Shown here: positions 10,130 through 18,846 of the stretch, piece by piece | Layout of the letters: every line of letters begins with the position of its first letter | Position numbering within the stretch: the stretch's first letter is position 1 | Assembly (NCBI RefSeq): GCF_000412635.1 | Contig: NZ_ASTG01000010.1 | Coordinates: 62,001 to 126,000 of the forward strand | Direction: 5' to 3' | From: Sphingobium bisphenolivorans | GTDB lineage: Bacteria > Pseudomonadota > Alphaproteobacteria > Sphingomonadales > Sphingomonadaceae | Length of the DNA stretch: 64,000 bases | The notes under the pieces: model-generated | The model's input: only the letters and a program-made list of their open reading frames with translations | Told to the model about the DNA's origin: nothing | Databases searched by the model: none | Made by a program: the position numbers and the translations under genes

Positions 10130-10867
10130 ATGAGCCTGATCGTTTTTCCTGCCATCGACCTTAAAGGCGGCCAGGTCGTGCGCCTTGCCGAAGGCGACAT
10201 GAACCGCGCGACCGTCTATGGCGACAATCCCGCCGCGCAGGCTCTGCTGTTCGCCGAGGCCGGCGCGCAGCATCTTCATGTGGTCGATCTGGACGGCAGC
10301 TTCGCGGGCCATGCGGTGAATGCCGATGCGGTCGAGGCGATCGTCAAAGCCTTTCCCGGTCATGTTCAGCTCGGCGGCGGCATCCGCAACCGCGAGGCGG
10401 TCGAGCGCTGGTTCGACCTTGGCGTGTCGCGCATCGTCATCGGGACCGCTGCGCTTAAGGACCCGGCTTTCGTCAAGGCTGCGGCGCGCGACTTCCCCGG
10501 CGGCATCGTCGTGGCCGTCGATGCGCGGGATGGATTTGTCGCGACCGACGGGTGGGCCGAGAAGTCGGACATGCCGGTCGCCGATCTCGCGCGCCGGTTC
10601 GAGGATGCTGGTGTCGCAAGCCTGTTGTTCACGGATGTCGGCCGGGATGGGCTGCTGAAGGGCTGCAACATCGAGGCCACAGTCGATCTTGCGCGCACCA
10701 CCGACATTCCCGTGATCGCCAGCGGCGGGGTGGCAGGGGTCGCCGATATCCGGGTGCTCAGCCTCCACGCCGACGAAGGGATTGAAGGCGTCATCACTGG
10801 CCGGGCGCTCTATGATGGGCGGCTCGACCTCAAGACCGCGCTGGCCATTGCACAGGCAGCGGCCTGA
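10130..10867 (+). CDS. hisA: ProFAR isomerase
   Basis: Performs the Amadori rearrangement of ProFAR to PRFAR. The 245-residue (beta/alpha)8 barrel begins [20 protein letters not shown] with the first catalytic Asp (AIDLKGG), followed by [16 protein letters not shown] and [14 protein letters not shown] with the second Asp, and the phosphate loop [10 protein letters not shown]. The frame is open far upstream, but the ATG at 10130 is the family start. Confidence 0.97.
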   Translation: MSLIVFPAIDLKGGQVVRLAEGDMNRATVYGDNPAAQALLFAEAGAQHLHVVDLDGSFAGHAVNADAVEAIVKAFPGHVQLGGGIRNREAVERWFDLGVSRIVIGTAALKDPAFVKAAARDFPGGIVVAVDARDGFVATDGWAEKSDMPVADLARRFEDAGVASLLFTDVGRDGLLKGCNIEATVDLARTTDIPVIASGGVAGVADIRVLSLHADEGIEGVITGRALYDGRLDLKTALAIAQAAA

Positions 10868-10889
10868 CGGCGCTAAGATAGGCGAAGCC

Positions 10890-11654
10890 ATGACTGTACG
10901 GACCCGCGTTATTCCCTGCCTGGACGTTGCCAATGGCCGCGTCGTCAAGGGCGTGAATTTCGTCGATCTGCGCGATGCGGGCGACCCCGTCGAGCAGGCG
11001 AAGATCTATGACGCAGCCGGCGCGGACGAGCTTTGCTTCCTTGACATCACGGCCACGCACGAGGCACGCGGGACCATCTTGGACGTCGTTCGCCGCACGG
11101 CGGAGGTCTGCTTCATGCCCGTGACCGTAGGGGGCGGCGTGCGCAGTCCCGATGACGCCAGAGCATTGCTGCTGGCAGGAGCCGACAAGGTCGCCGTCAA
11201 CAGCGCCGCCGTGGCACGGCCCGAAGTCGTGGCGGAGATCGCCGATCGTTTCGGTAGCCAGTGCGTCGTCGGATCAGTTGACGCGCGGCGGGTGGGCGAA
11301 GGCCGCTGGGAAATCTTTACCCATGGCGGACGTAAGCCCACCGGGATCGACGCGCTGGAACACGCCATAAAACTGGCCACACTCGGCGCCGGCGAACTTC
11401 TGGTAACCTCCATGGACGGGGATGGCACCAAAGCGGGCTATGATCTGGCGCTCACTCGCGCGATTGCCGATGCCGTTCCGGTGCCCGTCATCGCCAGCGG
11501 CGGCGTCGGCACGCTCCAGCATCTCGTGGAGGGTGTGCTCGAAGGCCATGCTAGCGCGGTGCTGGCCGCCTCCATATTTCACTTCGGTCAACACACGATT
11601 GCTGAAGCGCATCAGGCGCTGGCAAGTGCAGGCGTGCCCGTCCGCAACTTCTGA
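10890..11654 (+). CDS. hisF: Imidazole glycerol phosphate synthase, cyclase subunit
   Basis: Joins PRFAR with ammonia from HisH to make IGP and AICAR. The 254-residue barrel starts [20 protein letters not shown] with the catalytic Asp in CLDV, then [17 protein letters not shown] and [16 protein letters not shown] with the second Asp. AGG lies 6 bases before the ATG. It ends the first part of the his cluster; hisE follows 444 bases later, beyond an inserted PEP-CTERM gene. Confidence 0.97.
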   Translation: MTVRTRVIPCLDVANGRVVKGVNFVDLRDAGDPVEQAKIYDAAGADELCFLDITATHEARGTILDVVRRTAEVCFMPVTVGGGVRSPDDARALLLAGADKVAVNSAAVARPEVVAEIADRFGSQCVVGSVDARRVGEGRWEIFTHGGRKPTGIDALEHAIKLATLGAGELLVTSMDGDGTKAGYDLALTRAIADAVPVPVIASGGVGTLQHLVEGVLEGHASAVLAASIFHFGQHTIAEAHQALASAGVPVRNF

Positions 11655-11691
11655 ACGGCCGATTCAGCCAAAAGCGTCGGTTGCGTTTACA

Positions 11692-11718
11692 TTAACCTTT
11701 TTGCGCCAAAGTTGTTAA
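11692..11718. promoter_or_regulatory. Imperfect inverted repeat, possible activator site
   Basis: TTAAC (11692-11696) and GTTAA (11714-11718) flank CTTTTTGCGCCAAAG, about 40-60 bases upstream of the sigma-54-like promoter at 11756. This is the usual distance for a sigma-54 activator site. Assignment to a PrsR-type regulator is inference only. Confidence 0.3.
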
Positions 11719-11755
11719 CCACAGCAGGTGGCGCTGCACCAGATTTCAACCGTTC

Positions 11756-11771
11756 TGGCATGTTCTCTGCA
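11756..11771 (+). promoter_or_regulatory. Sigma-54 (RpoN) promoter-like site of the PEP-CTERM gene
   Basis: TGGCATGTTCTCTGCA matches the sigma-54 consensus TGGCAC-N5-TTGCA with GG and GC exactly 10 bases apart. The predicted transcription start, about 12 bases further on, gives a leader of roughly 30 bases before the ATG at 11814. PEP-CTERM genes in other bacteria are often RpoN-dependent through the PrsK/PrsR pair. Confidence 0.65.
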
Positions 11772-11813
11772 CCTCTTCTCTCACCTGACCAATTGGTAAG
11801 AAGGGGTAAAAAG

Positions 11814-12056
11814 ATGAATGTAAACAAACTGTTTCTGGTCCTCGGCCTCGTCGTAGCGATCGGTGCCGCTGCGCCTGCCGATGCTGGCCGGAACTGTTGG
11901 TGGGGTAAGTGCGGCGGCGGTTCGTCGAGCGGCGGTACCGGAAGTTCGGGCGGCACCCCGACGCCGGTGCCCGAACCTGAACAGATGGCGCTCTTCGGCA
12001 TGGGCGCGGCAGCGCTCGGCGCGCGCTTTCTGATTGCGCGCCGCAAGCAGAAGTAA
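11814..12056 (+). CDS. Small PEP-CTERM surface protein
   Basis: An 80-residue exported protein. The ATG at 11814 has AAGGGG upstream and gives MNVNKLFLVLGLVVAIGAAA, a signal peptide ending at PADA. The mature part is short: a CWWGKC motif, a Gly/Ser-rich spacer, then the sorting signal VPEPEQMALFGMGAAALGAR followed by basic RRKQK. Such tails are recognised by exosortase. The body of about 30 residues is very small for this class. It stands between hisF and hisE, with its own sigma-54-like promoter and a hairpin after the stop. Confidence 0.85.
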   Translation: MNVNKLFLVLGLVVAIGAAAPADAGRNCWWGKCGGGSSSGGTGSSGGTPTPVPEPEQMALFGMGAAALGARFLIARRKQK

Positions 12057-12069
12057 GTTTTCATTTGAC

Positions 12070-12115
12070 GGGTCGCATGGCTGGCGCTTGATGGCGCCAT
12101 GCGTGCGACCCTTTT
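12070..12115 (+). terminator. Hairpin plus T-run overlapping the hisE start
   Basis: GGGTCGCA (12070-12077) pairs with TGCGACCC (12104-12111), and an inner stem TGGCGC (12082-12087) pairs with GCGCCA (12094-12099); TTTT follows. It begins 14 bases after the PEP-CTERM stop. The hisE ATG (12099-12101) lies within it, so it could act both as terminator and as a structure masking hisE initiation. Confidence 0.6.
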
Positions 12116-12419
12116 CGATCTTGAACGAACCATCAGCCAACGGCGGCAAGCCGATCCCAGCCAGTCCTATGTGGCGAAGCTCACCGGCCGTGGCCGTGCC
12201 AAGATCGCCCAGAAGGTCGGCGAGGAAGCGGTCGAGACGGTGATTGCCGCGATGGCGTCGGACAAGGACGGCGTCGTGAGCGAGAGCGCGGACCTGCTGT
12301 TCCATCTGCTGGTGCTGCTCGCCGACCTCGATATCCCGCTCGACAGGGTGCTCGCCGAACTGGAGCGGCGCGAGAGCGTATCGGGGATCGCGGAAAAGGC
12401 CGCGCGCCAGCCGGACTGA
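12099..12419 (+). CDS. hisE: Phosphoribosyl-ATP diphosphatase
   Basis: Hydrolyses PR-ATP to PR-AMP, the second step of histidine synthesis. The 106-residue product matches HisE: DLERTISQRRQADPSQSYVA, then KIAQKVGEEAVETVIAA and ESADLLFHLLVLLADLDIPL with the acidic metal-binding residues. No good Shine-Dalgarno precedes the ATG, which lies inside the hairpin described at 12070. Separation from hisF by a PEP-CTERM gene is unusual. Confidence 0.95.
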   Translation: MRATLFDLERTISQRRQADPSQSYVAKLTGRGRAKIAQKVGEEAVETVIAAMASDKDGVVSESADLLFHLLVLLADLDIPLDRVLAELERRESVSGIAEKAARQPD

Positions 12420-12428
12420 TCGTCGCCC

Positions 12429-13340
12429 TCAAGGCCATGGACCCGTCTCACCGGCGAGGCGGATCATGCAGGCGGCATGCCTGCGCGCCACCGCCATTCG
12501 GTCCTCGCCATAGCCGCCACCCATCGTGCTCGCCAGCGGGACATGCCGTGCGCGGGCCATCGCCATGACCATGCGGTCGCGTGCTTCCAGGCCCGCGTCG
12601 CTCAGCGCCAGGCGCCCCAGCTTGTCGTCGCCGTGGCTGTCCACGCCCGCCTGGTACAGGATGAGGTCGGGCGAAAATTCATCCAGTGCTGGCGGCAGCA
12701 CCTCCGCCAGCACAGTCATATAGGCGTCGTCTCCGGTTCCGTCGGCCAGGCCGACATCCAGCGTCGAACTCTGCTTGCGCGTCGGGAAATTCTTGTCCGC
12801 GTGAATCGAGAGCGTAAACACCTCATCCCGGCCCGCCATCAAGGCGGCGGTGCCGTCACCCTGATGCACGTCCAGGTCGAGGATGAGTATCCGGCGCGCG
12901 TCACCCTCCGCGATGAGGCGGTTGGCTGCGATCGCCAGGTCGTTGAACACGCAATAGCCCGCGCCACTGTCGGCCATCGCATGATGACTGCCGCCAGCCG
13001 CATTGGCGGCATAGCCCTTGCGCAGCGCAAGTTTCGCCGCCAGCCATGTTCCGCCCGGCGACAGCATGGAGCGGCGCATGACACGCTCCGTTACCGAAAA
13101 GCCGATCCGCCTCGTCATTTCCGGGGGTACACTGAGCGTCGCCACCTGCTCAACATAGCTGGCGTCGTGCACCGCCTCTATCCAGCGGCGCGGCATAGGT
13201 TCGGGCTTATACACGGTGAATGGCGCCCCGCTTTCCCGCAGTGCCTCCATCACCAGGCCATATTTATCGAAGCGGAAGCGGCTGCCGTCAGCCGCCGGAG
13301 AGACATAGGTCGGATGGTGAACGACATGGAGCATCATCAT
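12429..13340 (-). CDS. Histone deacetylase-family protein
   Basis: A zinc-dependent deacetylase/amidohydrolase of the AcuC-HDAC family, 303 residues. Visible are GGSHHAMADSGAGYCVFNDL with the paired histidines, LILDLDVHQGDGTAALM with the zinc-binding Asp and His, and TMGGGYGEDRMAVARRHAA near the end. Bacterial members act on acetylpolyamines, acetoin-pathway proteins or unknown substrates; nothing here decides. It reads toward hisE and is divergent from the L,D-transpeptidase gene. Starts at 13340, 13337 and 13334 are in tandem; GGA lies just upstream. Confidence 0.9.
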   Translation of the reverse strand: MMMLHVVHHPTYVSPAADGSRFRFDKYGLVMEALRESGAPFTVYKPEPMPRRWIEAVHDASYVEQVATLSVPPEMTRRIGFSVTERVMRRSMLSPGGTWLAAKLALRKGYAANAAGGSHHAMADSGAGYCVFNDLAIAANRLIAEGDARRILILDLDVHQGDGTAALMAGRDEVFTLSIHADKNFPTRKQSSTLDVGLADGTGDDAYMTVLAEVLPPALDEFSPDLILYQAGVDSHGDDKLGRLALSDAGLEARDRMVMAMARARHVPLASTMGGGYGEDRMAVARRHAACMIRLAGETGPWP

Positions 13341-13393
13341 TTTCCGCTATCTTCGAGTTTGAACGATGCGGGCTTTGCGCTATCTGGTCCAGC

Positions 13394-14848
13394 ATGAACC
13401 GTTCCCGCCTCATCCGTTTTTCCGTTTCTTCCCTTGCGGCTATGATCGCGGCCCCGCTGCTGGCGCAGCCTCCCGCTGTCGCCCCCACGCTGCCGCCCGC
13501 CGCGCCGCCCGTGGTTGCACCGCCAGCCGTCGTGACACCGCCGCCTGTGCCCTTGCCCGCGCCTTCCGCCGCGCAGGAGCGCTGGCTGAACGACTGGCTG
13601 AAGGGCGGCGCGCAACAGGGCTTGATGGCGCGCAGAAAGTCTACCGGCCTGCTGAAGGGTGACGCGCTTCTTACCGCCGCGCTCGACCGCGCCAAGGCGT
13701 TGAGCACGGGCCGCGTCGATACCGCAGACTTCCTCAACATCTGGGCGCTACGGCCCGCCGCGTTCGACCCCCGGCCGGGTCTGGCGAAGGCGTTGGCGGA
13801 AGATCGCCTTCCGCAATGGGCGGCGAGCCTCACTCCGCCTTATTCGGGCTATGACGGGCTGCGCAAAGGCCTCGCCAATTACGAGCGGATAAGGGATTCG
13901 GGCGGCTGGCCTACGCTGACGGCCCAGTCCTCCCCCGATTCGGTCCGCGCACGCATCGCCATAGAGGACAAGAGCGTCACGCCGGGCGAAAAGCTGGTGG
14001 ACGTGCTGCAGCGGGCGCAACGGCGTTATGGCCTTAAACCCACCGGGCTGCTGGACGCCCGCACGCTCAAGGAACTGAACGTTCCGGTCGAAGACCGCAT
14101 CGCTGCGATCATGGCGAACATGGAGCGTTGGCGCTGGATGCCGCGCCAGTTACCGGTCAACCGCGTTCAGGTGAACATCGCCGCCGCCGTGCTGACGGTG
14201 TTCGAAGGGGACCAGCCGGTGACCTCCATGCGGGCGGTGACGGGCGCTCCCGACAATGCGACGCCGATGCTCACCTCCAGCATCCACTCGATCGTCGTCA
14301 ATCCGCCATGGAACGTGCCTGCCTCGATCGCCAAGAAGGAGCTTTGGCCCAAGGGTCGCGCTGCGCTGGCCCGGCAAGGATATAAGATCGTCGGCACACC
14401 TGAAACGGGCGAGCGGATTGTCCAGCCCGCGGGGCCGAACAGCGCGCTGGGCCGGTTGAAGTTCGACTTCAACAACCCTTTCGCCGTCTACCTGCATGAT
14501 ACCCCGGCGCGCGCGAAATTCTCGAGCTACGACCGCCTCGCCAGCCATGGCTGCATCCGGTTGGAAAAGCCGGTGCCCTTGGCTGAGCTGATGCTGGCGG
14601 ACGACCCGAACCTCGCGGGCAAGGTCCAGTCACTGATCGACGCAGGCAAGACCCAGCGCGTGTCGTTGCCCAAGGAAGTGGCCGTGTATTTGCTCTACTG
14701 GACCGCTTTTGCCAGCAACAACGGCACGATGAGCTTCCGGTCAGATCCCTACGGCTGGGACAAGCTGCTCGCCGAGAAAATTGAGGCCGCGAGCCATCGC
14801 GTCGACCCGACTGCCGCGCCCGCGGCTTCCATCGCATCCAAGGATTGA
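13394..14848 (+). CDS. L,D-transpeptidase, YcbB/LdtD type
   Basis: A 484-residue periplasmic enzyme predicted to form 3-3 crosslinks or link proteins to peptidoglycan. The start at 13394 gives a signal peptide (MNRSRLIRFSVSSLAAMIAA) followed by a Pro/Ala-rich linker to about residue 60. A YcbB-type N-terminal domain, a peptidoglycan-binding segment (DVLQRAQRRYGLKPTGLLDA) and the catalytic domain with YDRLASHGCIRLEKPVPLAE follow; the SHGC cysteine is the nucleophile. The lipoprotein gene follows three bases after the stop. Confidence 0.93.
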   Translation: MNRSRLIRFSVSSLAAMIAAPLLAQPPAVAPTLPPAAPPVVAPPAVVTPPPVPLPAPSAAQERWLNDWLKGGAQQGLMARRKSTGLLKGDALLTAALDRAKALSTGRVDTADFLNIWALRPAAFDPRPGLAKALAEDRLPQWAASLTPPYSGYDGLRKGLANYERIRDSGGWPTLTAQSSPDSVRARIAIEDKSVTPGEKLVDVLQRAQRRYGLKPTGLLDARTLKELNVPVEDRIAAIMANMERWRWMPRQLPVNRVQVNIAAAVLTVFEGDQPVTSMRAVTGAPDNATPMLTSSIHSIVVNPPWNVPASIAKKELWPKGRAALARQGYKIVGTPETGERIVQPAGPNSALGRLKFDFNNPFAVYLHDTPARAKFSSYDRLASHGCIRLEKPVPLAELMLADDPNLAGKVQSLIDAGKTQRVSLPKEVAVYLLYWTAFASNNGTMSFRSDPYGWDKLLAEKIEAASHRVDPTAAPAASIASKD

Positions 14849-14851
14849 TCC

Positions 14852-15142
14852 ATGCGCAAGATTGCTCTCGTCGCCCTCGCCGGCGCCCTTGCCCTCGCCG
14901 CTTGCGGCAAGAAGGAGGAAGAAGCAGCGCCTGCTACCAACAATCTAGTCGAGCCGCCGGTCGAGAATGTCGTGGTCGAAGAGCCCGATGCTCCGGCTCC
15001 GGAGGCAACCAACAATGTCGCGGCGCCAGAGCCTGCCGCGCCTCCCGTCATTTCCGAAGATCAGCAGATCCAGGACGATGCTGCTGCAACCGGAATGACC
15101 TCTCGCCTGGAAGCGGGCGAAGCGGCCAATTCGACGGAGTAA
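14852..15142 (+). CDS. Small putative lipoprotein
   Basis: A 96-residue product with a lipoprotein signal (MRKIALVALAGALALAACGK; lipobox LAAC, cysteine 18). The mature part is disordered, rich in E, P, A and N (TNNLVEPPVENVVVEEPDAP). There is no domain to name. It begins three bases after the transpeptidase stop, so the two are probably cotranscribed, and it may serve as an envelope accessory protein. Confidence 0.8.
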   Translation: MRKIALVALAGALALAACGKKEEEAAPATNNLVEPPVENVVVEEPDAPAPEATNNVAAPEPAAPPVISEDQQIQDDAAATGMTSRLEAGEAANSTE

Positions 15143-15271
15143 GCAACTCCGTCGTTCTGCCTTGAAAATTGGGCAGGACACCGGCTTCGAACAGCGCCGT
15201 GCGAGCCGCGGTACGATGGCTGGGGGGCCGCACTCTTGGACCGGCGTCGCACATTTGCTATATTGGCCGCC

Positions 15272-15949
15272 ATGGATCGTCGCAGTTTCACGAAGCTCGC
15301 TTTGAGCGGGATCGCCTTTTCATTTCTTGCCGATAGTGTCGGTCGGGCCATGCCGTTGGGCGAGACTCAGCCCGCCGCCCCTGTTCCGCCTCAGCCCCGT
15401 CCGGTGGCTGCCGGACCGTTAGCCAAACAGCCCTACGCGCAGTTGCTCGAGCGCGCGAAGGCGGCGCTTGATACGCATGAGCATCGGTTTCAGTTGCGCG
15501 ACCGTGTCGCCTTGGCCGATTTCAATGCACCCTCGCGGGAGTTGCGATTCCATGTCGTCGACCTGATGGGGGGGCATGCCAGTTCCTATCTGGTCGCCCA
15601 TGGCCGCGGCTCAGACCCTGCGCATTCCGGTTGGCTTCAGAGCTTTTCCAACGAACCCAATTCGCTCGCCAGCTGTTCCGGGGCGTTCAAGACCGGGGAG
15701 ATTTATGAGGGGCAGCATGGCCGCGCGATGCGGTTGAACGGCCTGGACCCACAGAACAACAATGCCGAAATGCGCGCCATTGTCGTGCATGGCGCCGATT
15801 ATGTGAGCGAAGATCATATCGCGACCTGGGGCAAGATCGGACGCAGCGAGGGGTGCTTCGCCCTCGCCCGCCATATGCTCCCACAATTCCTGGGCCTGGT
15901 AGGGCCCGGACGGCTGCTTTACGCCGACAAGATCAGGGGCAGCGCCTAA
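15272..15949 (+). CDS. Tat-exported L,D-transpeptidase-like protein (YkuD_2 type)
   Basis: A 225-residue protein of the murein L,D-transpeptidase catalytic family. The start at 15272 gives a twin-arginine-type signal, MDRRSFTKLALSGIAFSFLA; an upstream in-frame start at 15236 would hide it. The catalytic part has SNEPNSLASCSGAFKTGEIY, NNAEMRAIVVHGADYVSED and GRSEGCFALAR, in which the Cys after S-E-G is the presumed nucleophile. It is one of three transpeptidase-like genes in the window and lies 129 bases after the lipoprotein gene. Confidence 0.87.
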   Translation: MDRRSFTKLALSGIAFSFLADSVGRAMPLGETQPAAPVPPQPRPVAAGPLAKQPYAQLLERAKAALDTHEHRFQLRDRVALADFNAPSRELRFHVVDLMGGHASSYLVAHGRGSDPAHSGWLQSFSNEPNSLASCSGAFKTGEIYEGQHGRAMRLNGLDPQNNNAEMRAIVVHGADYVSEDHIATWGKIGRSEGCFALARHMLPQFLGLVGPGRLLYADKIRGSA

Positions 15950-15957
15950 CGCCCTGT

Positions 15958-16653
15958 TCAGTCCCGCACCAGTTCGCAGAAGGTGCAGGCGGTGGCGAAC
16001 TCCGCGCGACGGCGGGCTGAACGTGCGGCGGCCTCCGCATCCTCGCCCCATTGTTCGACTTCCCACGCCTCGTCTATTTCGGAAGCGGCCCAGATCGCAT
16101 CCGCATCATGGCCGCCTTCGATGATGGCAAGGCCGCAGATCAGTGAGCCGGACAGGGTGACCAGGGTCGATAAGCCGGCGAGGGTAAAGGGATCGAGGGC
16201 AGCGACCACAGCCCCCAACTGCTCCAATGTATGCGCAGGCTGCTCCACCGGAATAATTCCGTGCGTGACATGGAAGGTGACATCGTAGCGGCGCATTGCC
16301 CATTCGAGCAGCGGGTTCCACGCAGACTCCTCCCGCTCGATCAATTCCGCCGGCCCTTCCGCCCGGTAGCAGAGCAGATCGCTCTCGCCATAACGGGCTA
16401 TACTGGCGGCGAAGCTCTCGCGGTTCGGTACGATCTGGTCGATAGCGCCGTTTGCCAAGCCGGTGAATGGCATGGAGCGCGGATCGACCACGTCTCCCTG
16501 AGCCCCCCATTCGTCGGCGATCGCCTCCGCAAGCCGGGCGTTGGGAAGCACCAGCGCGGCCCTCGCCGGCGTACGAATGGGACGTCCGTCCAGTTGGACT
16601 TCATAGCCAGCGTCGCCAGCGACGATGGCGACATCCTTATAGAAACGCTTCAT
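15958..16653 (-). CDS. ATP12-family F1-ATPase assembly chaperone
   Basis: A 231-residue protein resembling ATP12, which binds the F1 alpha subunit during ATP synthase assembly in mitochondria and alphaproteobacteria. Conserved parts include FYKDVAIVAGDAGYEVQLDG, RPIRTPARAALVLPN, AIADEWGAQGDVVDPRSMPF and YGESDLLCYRAEGP. It is the last gene of the run crcB-rluC-HAD-16650-ATP12. Its start overlaps the stop of the preceding small gene by 4 bases. Confidence 0.92.
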   Translation of the reverse strand: MKRFYKDVAIVAGDAGYEVQLDGRPIRTPARAALVLPNARLAEAIADEWGAQGDVVDPRSMPFTGLANGAIDQIVPNRESFAASIARYGESDLLCYRAEGPAELIEREESAWNPLLEWAMRRYDVTFHVTHGIIPVEQPAHTLEQLGAVVAALDPFTLAGLSTLVTLSGSLICGLAIIEGGHDADAIWAASEIDEAWEVEQWGEDAEAAARSARRRAEFATACTFCELVRD

Positions 16654-16904
16654 TGCGGCGGCTTTCGGAACAATGCGAGCAGCAGGCGGGGAACGATCAC
16701 GAACTGGAAAAGCCCCACCAGGACGAATATGGCGCCCATCGCCTTGGCCTTGCCGCCCTGTACCCAGCTGAAACGCTGCATCAGGACGAGGAAACCAAAC
16801 ATCACCAGCAGGGCGCCTGACAGACGGAACAGGCCGAGCGCGAAGAAGCGTTGACGCGCCACCTTTTCAGGATCGGCGGGCGGGATATGGGGCGTTTCGT
16901 TCAT
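16650..16904 (-). CDS. Small two-helix membrane protein
   Basis: An 84-residue product with a cytoplasmic-type N-terminus (MNETPHIPPADPEKVARQRF) and two hydrophobic segments (about residues 24-42 and 52-76), ending RKPPQ. I do not know a function. It overlaps the HAD gene upstream and the ATP12 gene downstream by 4 bases each, so it is coupled to both. Confidence 0.82.
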   Translation of the reverse strand: MNETPHIPPADPEKVARQRFFALGLFRLSGALLVMFGFLVLMQRFSWVQGGKAKAMGAIFVLVGLFQFVIVPRLLLALFRKPPQ

Positions 16905-17560
16905 CTGGCGAGTATATGGCCATGCAGTTCCGCACTGTCCATCGCGACGCTGGCCGCGCCCGCCGCGATCAGGTCGGCAGGTGGATGGTAGCCCCAGCCG
17001 ACACCCAGCGCGCGCACATGGGCGGCTGCGGCCATATGGATATCGAAGCTTGTATCGCCGATCATGACGGTCGTTTCCGGAGCAGCCCCCGCTTCCGCAA
17101 TGGCGGTGAGCAACATGGAGGGATGCGGTTTGGAAGGATGGCGATCGGCTGTCTGCAAGGTGACGAAATGCGCATGAACACCATGGTGGCGCAAGCAGAG
17201 ATCAAGCCCCCTGTCCGACTTGCCGGTGGCAACACCCAGCAGCCAGCCCCCCGCATCCAGATCGCGGATCAACTCAGCGATACCGGGATAAAGCGGTTCG
17301 GAAACCGCATTTTCCCGCCTCAGCTGTTGAAATGCGAGTTTGTAGCTCTCCGACAGATGGAGATGGAAGTCCGCTTCCGCATCCGGCAACAGCCGTGCGA
17401 TCGCCAGTGGCAGAGAAAGGCCTACAACCGAGAGTATGCTGACGCGATCAGGCGCTACGAGCTTCTCGCCCTCGAATGCGTGGGTCATGGCCGTGCAGAT
17501 GCTGTGCTGGCTATCAACCAGCGTCCCGTCGCAATCGAACACGGCGAGCCGGTTCGTCAT
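16901..17560 (-). CDS. HAD-family phosphatase, phosphoglycolate phosphatase-like
   Basis: A 219-residue HAD hydrolase: motif I FDCDGTLVDSQ with nucleophile Asp9, motif II region GVATGKSDRGL, and motif IV VMIGDTSFDIHMA. The alpha-helical cap inserts after motif I, as in Gph-type enzymes that hydrolyse phosphoglycolate or related small phosphates. It is coupled by a 4-base overlap to the pseudouridine synthase upstream. The substrate cannot be assigned. Confidence 0.9.
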   Translation of the reverse strand: MTNRLAVFDCDGTLVDSQHSICTAMTHAFEGEKLVAPDRVSILSVVGLSLPLAIARLLPDAEADFHLHLSESYKLAFQQLRRENAVSEPLYPGIAELIRDLDAGGWLLGVATGKSDRGLDLCLRHHGVHAHFVTLQTADRHPSKPHPSMLLTAIAEAGAAPETTVMIGDTSFDIHMAAAAHVRALGVGWGYHPPADLIAAGAASVAMDSAELHGHILAR

Positions 17561-18846
17561 TTCTTGCGAGCGCCCGAGCTTGCACCTACTCCACGCGAAC
17601 GGCGTTCGCCGCGCCGCTCCTTACGGATCTGCTTGGCATGGGCGCGAGCCGCCTTCTTCTCATCTTCGCGGGTCGGCTTCCGTTCGATCTCCTCGTCCAG
17701 CGGCAGGTCGCCAGCAGACAGGTCGAAGCCCAGTGAAAGCAGGCTCGCGGCGAAATGCTCGGGCAGTTCTGCCCGCACATCGACGCGGCCGCCATCGGGA
17801 TGATCCACACGTATCCGCCGGGCGTGCAGATGCATCTTGCGGCTGATCGTGCCGCTCAGAAACGCTTCCTTGCCGCCATATTTCCCGTCGCCGACGATCG
17901 GATGGCCGATTGCCGCCATGTGGACACGGAGCTGGTGCGTACGGCCGGTATGGGGCTGCAGTTCCACCCAGGCGGCACGATTGCCCGCGCGCTCGATCAC
18001 GCGATAGCGCGACCGGGCGGGCAATCCCTCCTGCTCATCGACATGCATCTTCTCGCCGCCCGTGCCTGGTTGCTTGGCGATCGGCAGTTCGATCATGCCG
18101 TCCTCGATAGACGGCACGCCCATGACGATGGCCCAATACACCTTGCGCGCCGTGCGGCTGGAGAAGGCCTTCGCGAAATAGGCGGCCGAGCGCGCAGTGC
18201 GCGCGATCAGAAGCGCGCCCGACGTATCCTTGTCGAGCCGATGGACCAGCTTGGGACGCTGGTCCAGTTCGAATTCCAATGCATCGAGCAGCCCGTCGAC
18301 ATGGTCGTCCGTCTTCGTCCCGCCCTGCGTCGCGAGGCCCGGCGGCTTGTTGATGACGATCGCCTGCGCATCCCTGTGGATCACCAGGCCCTGCGCAAAC
18401 GCGATCTGATCGTCGCTCAACTCCGGGCGAACCCGGCGAGGCCTGGCGGTTTCCACCGGCTTCGGCTCAGCGGGCGGGACGCGGATCGTCTGCCCCTCCG
18501 CAACACGATCGCCCGGCGCGGCGCGCGCGCCATCGACGCGCAACTGGCCCGTGCGCGCCCAGCGCGACACGCTGTTAAAGCCGACATAGGGCAAATGGCG
18601 CTGGAACCAACGATCGAGGCGAATGCCGTCGTCATCGGCGCCGACACGGAACTGGCGGACGTCCAGCGATACGCCCTTGGCCGGTGAGTGCTTGGCGGGA
18701 GCGGCTTTCGGGGCAGCCTTGGCCGGTGTCTTGGGGGCTTCCGGCTTGCGCGCGCGGGCAGCCTTCACCGCGCCACGAGCCCTGCCCTGCGAGGCAGCTC
18801 CAGGCTTGCGAGGACCGCGCGTCGGTCCGGTCGATTTCCCCTTCAT
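17557..18846 (-). CDS. RluA-family rRNA pseudouridine synthase
   Basis: A 429-residue pseudouridine synthase, most like RluC, which modifies 23S rRNA. From an ATG at 18846 the first 55 residues are a basic Lys/Ala/Pro tail (PKTPAKAAPKAAPAKHSPAK). An S4 domain (RLDRWFQRHLPYVGFNSVSR) and the catalytic domain follow with HRLDKDTSGALLIA, whose Asp is catalytic, and HTGRTHQLRVHMA. The C-terminus is again strongly basic. The longer frame to 19128 only reads crcB in another frame. Confidence 0.92.
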   Translation of the reverse strand: MKGKSTGPTRGPRKPGAASQGRARGAVKAARARKPEAPKTPAKAAPKAAPAKHSPAKGVSLDVRQFRVGADDDGIRLDRWFQRHLPYVGFNSVSRWARTGQLRVDGARAAPGDRVAEGQTIRVPPAEPKPVETARPRRVRPELSDDQIAFAQGLVIHRDAQAIVINKPPGLATQGGTKTDDHVDGLLDALEFELDQRPKLVHRLDKDTSGALLIARTARSAAYFAKAFSSRTARKVYWAIVMGVPSIEDGMIELPIAKQPGTGGEKMHVDEQEGLPARSRYRVIERAGNRAAWVELQPHTGRTHQLRVHMAAIGHPIVGDGKYGGKEAFLSGTISRKMHLHARRIRVDHPDGGRVDVRAELPEHFAASLLSLGFDLSAGDLPLDEEIERKPTREDEKKAARAHAKQIRKERRGERRSRGVGASSGARKK

